Assembly: GCA_009782085.1 (NCBI GenBank)
Contig: WQUN01000065.1
Location: 1 to 14,720, forward strand
DNA: 14,720 nucleotides
Source of the DNA: Bacillota bacterium
Lineage (GTDB): Bacteria; Bacillota; Clostridia; Lachnospirales; WQUN01
Direction: 5' to 3'
The position numbers and the translations under genes are program-made. Positions 14,240-14,720 of the stretch are shown piece after piece; positions within the stretch are counted from its first letter, which is position 1, and every line of letters begins with the position of its first letter. The notes beneath the pieces were generated by a model, which did no database searches, was not told the DNA's origin, and worked only from the letters and a program-made list of their open reading frames with translations.

Positions 14240-14720
14240 CTACCGCAAAATCCTCCCGCAGCCCAGGCAGAACTTCGCGCCCGGTTCGGCCTCGGCCCCG
14301 CAGACGGCGCAACGGACGGCGGCGGGCTTTGGTCCGGCTGCCTCTGCCGGCCTCGTGTCGGCGGCCCCGGCTTCGGCCGCTCTTGCGCCGGCGGGCCTCA
14401 CGACGGCCGGCTTTCCCTCCGCGGACCTGAAATCGGAGGAATTAATACCGCCGGGAGCCTCAGCGGCGGGCCTGTCAAATCCGGCCCCAGCCCCCGGCCG
14501 CGCTTCCGTCGGCCGCGCGGAGCCGTCCCTTGAACGCGAAGAAAACTCCGGCGGCTCTGCCGAACCCTCCCACGGACGCGAGGAGAACTCCGTCGGCCGC
14601 GCACCAGAAGGCAGCGCCGAACCGTCCCTTGAACGCGAAGTGAACTCCGGCGGCTCTGCCGAGCCGTCCCACGGATGAGAAGAGAACTCCGGCGGCCGCG
14701 CGGAACCGTCCAAATCGGGG
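14240..14720 (-). CDS. Low-complexity protein with C-terminal zinc ribbon, partial
   Basis: The frame is open to the window edge, so the N-terminus is missing; at least 159 residues are visible. The C-terminus ends RCAVCGAEAEPGAKFCLGCG followed by RILR, a CxxC-x10-CxxC zinc ribbon of the kind found at the ends of many bacterial proteins of unknown or varied role. Before it lies a long A/P/G/E/R-rich linker, and before that a repeat of 33 residues (99 bases at DNA level) with units such as DGSAEPPEFSSR. The repeats contain no hydrophobic core and are probably disordered. The function is unknown: the missing N-terminal part would decide it. The 3' end is duplicated twice downstream. A TTG at 14711-14713 is in frame, but I have no reason to take it as the start. 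Confidence 0.6.
   Translation of the reverse strand, partial: PDLDGSARPPEFSSHPWDGSAEPPEFTSRSRDGSALPSGARPTEFSSRPWEGSAEPPEFSSRSRDGSARPTEARPGAGAGFDRPAAEAPGGINSSDFRSAEGKPAVVRPAGARAAEAGAADTRPAEAAGPKPAAVRCAVCGAEAEPGAKFCLGCGRILR

Noticed and set aside
14058..14312. 84-codon minus-strand ORF across two zinc-ribbon copies
   Set aside because: It reads the duplicated gene ends in the wrong frame; the correct frame gives the CxxC ribbon and a stop.

Overview
The window looks like a chromosomal segment of a GC-rich member of the Bacillota, probably an uncultured Clostridia-type bacterium. The evidence is a McsA-McsB-ClpC protein quality-control cluster, a RpoB and RpoC of Bacillota type without the large proteobacterial insertions, AAGGAGG-type ribosome binding sites, a CIRCE operator and sigma-A-like promoters. 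I cannot name a genus. All real genes lie on the minus strand.

Layout from high to low coordinates, which is the direction of transcription. At 14240-14720 is the 3' part of a gene for a low-complexity protein with a C-terminal zinc ribbon. Its last exon-like segment plus downstream flank has been copied twice in tandem (13884-14239). From about 13042 to 13880 there are no genes. This stretch holds several families of short palindromic repeats and the control region of the next operon: a CIRCE (HrcA) operator overlapping a strong promoter at 13184-13228. Next come mcsA (12529-13041) and mcsB (11495-12532), overlapping by 4 bases. They are followed by a 57-bp mobile-type palindrome, a decayed C-terminal piece of what looks like a nucleotidyltransferase, and clpC (8629-11103). 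A 300-bp AT-rich spacer carries a strong promoter for rpoB (4301-8320, probably starting further upstream at about 8368). A 44-codon small ORF (4142-4276) lies between rpoB and rpoC. rpoC (436-4122) probably starts at a TTG with a good ribosome binding site. Below rpoC lie palindromic repeats, including a 187-bp tandem duplication (1-342).

How the genes work together: McsA activates the arginine kinase McsB, which marks proteins with phospho-arginine. ClpC recognises and unfolds these for the ClpP protease. No ctsR precedes mcsA here, and the visible control element is for HrcA instead. rpoB and rpoC encode the two catalytic subunits of RNA polymerase. They are not next to the usual ribosomal protein genes: upstream is clpC, and nothing codes in the 435 bases below rpoC.

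The points most worth a second look are: the small ORF between rpoB and rpoC; the apparent lack of a normal start codon for rpoB (an ATA sits where the start should be); a glycine at the RpoB position equivalent to E. coli D516, a rifampicin-resistance site; a 150-residue acidic tail on RpoB; the CIRCE control of mcsA-mcsB-clpC; and two palindromic element families that share the ends GTAGGG/CCCTAC but have entirely different cores.
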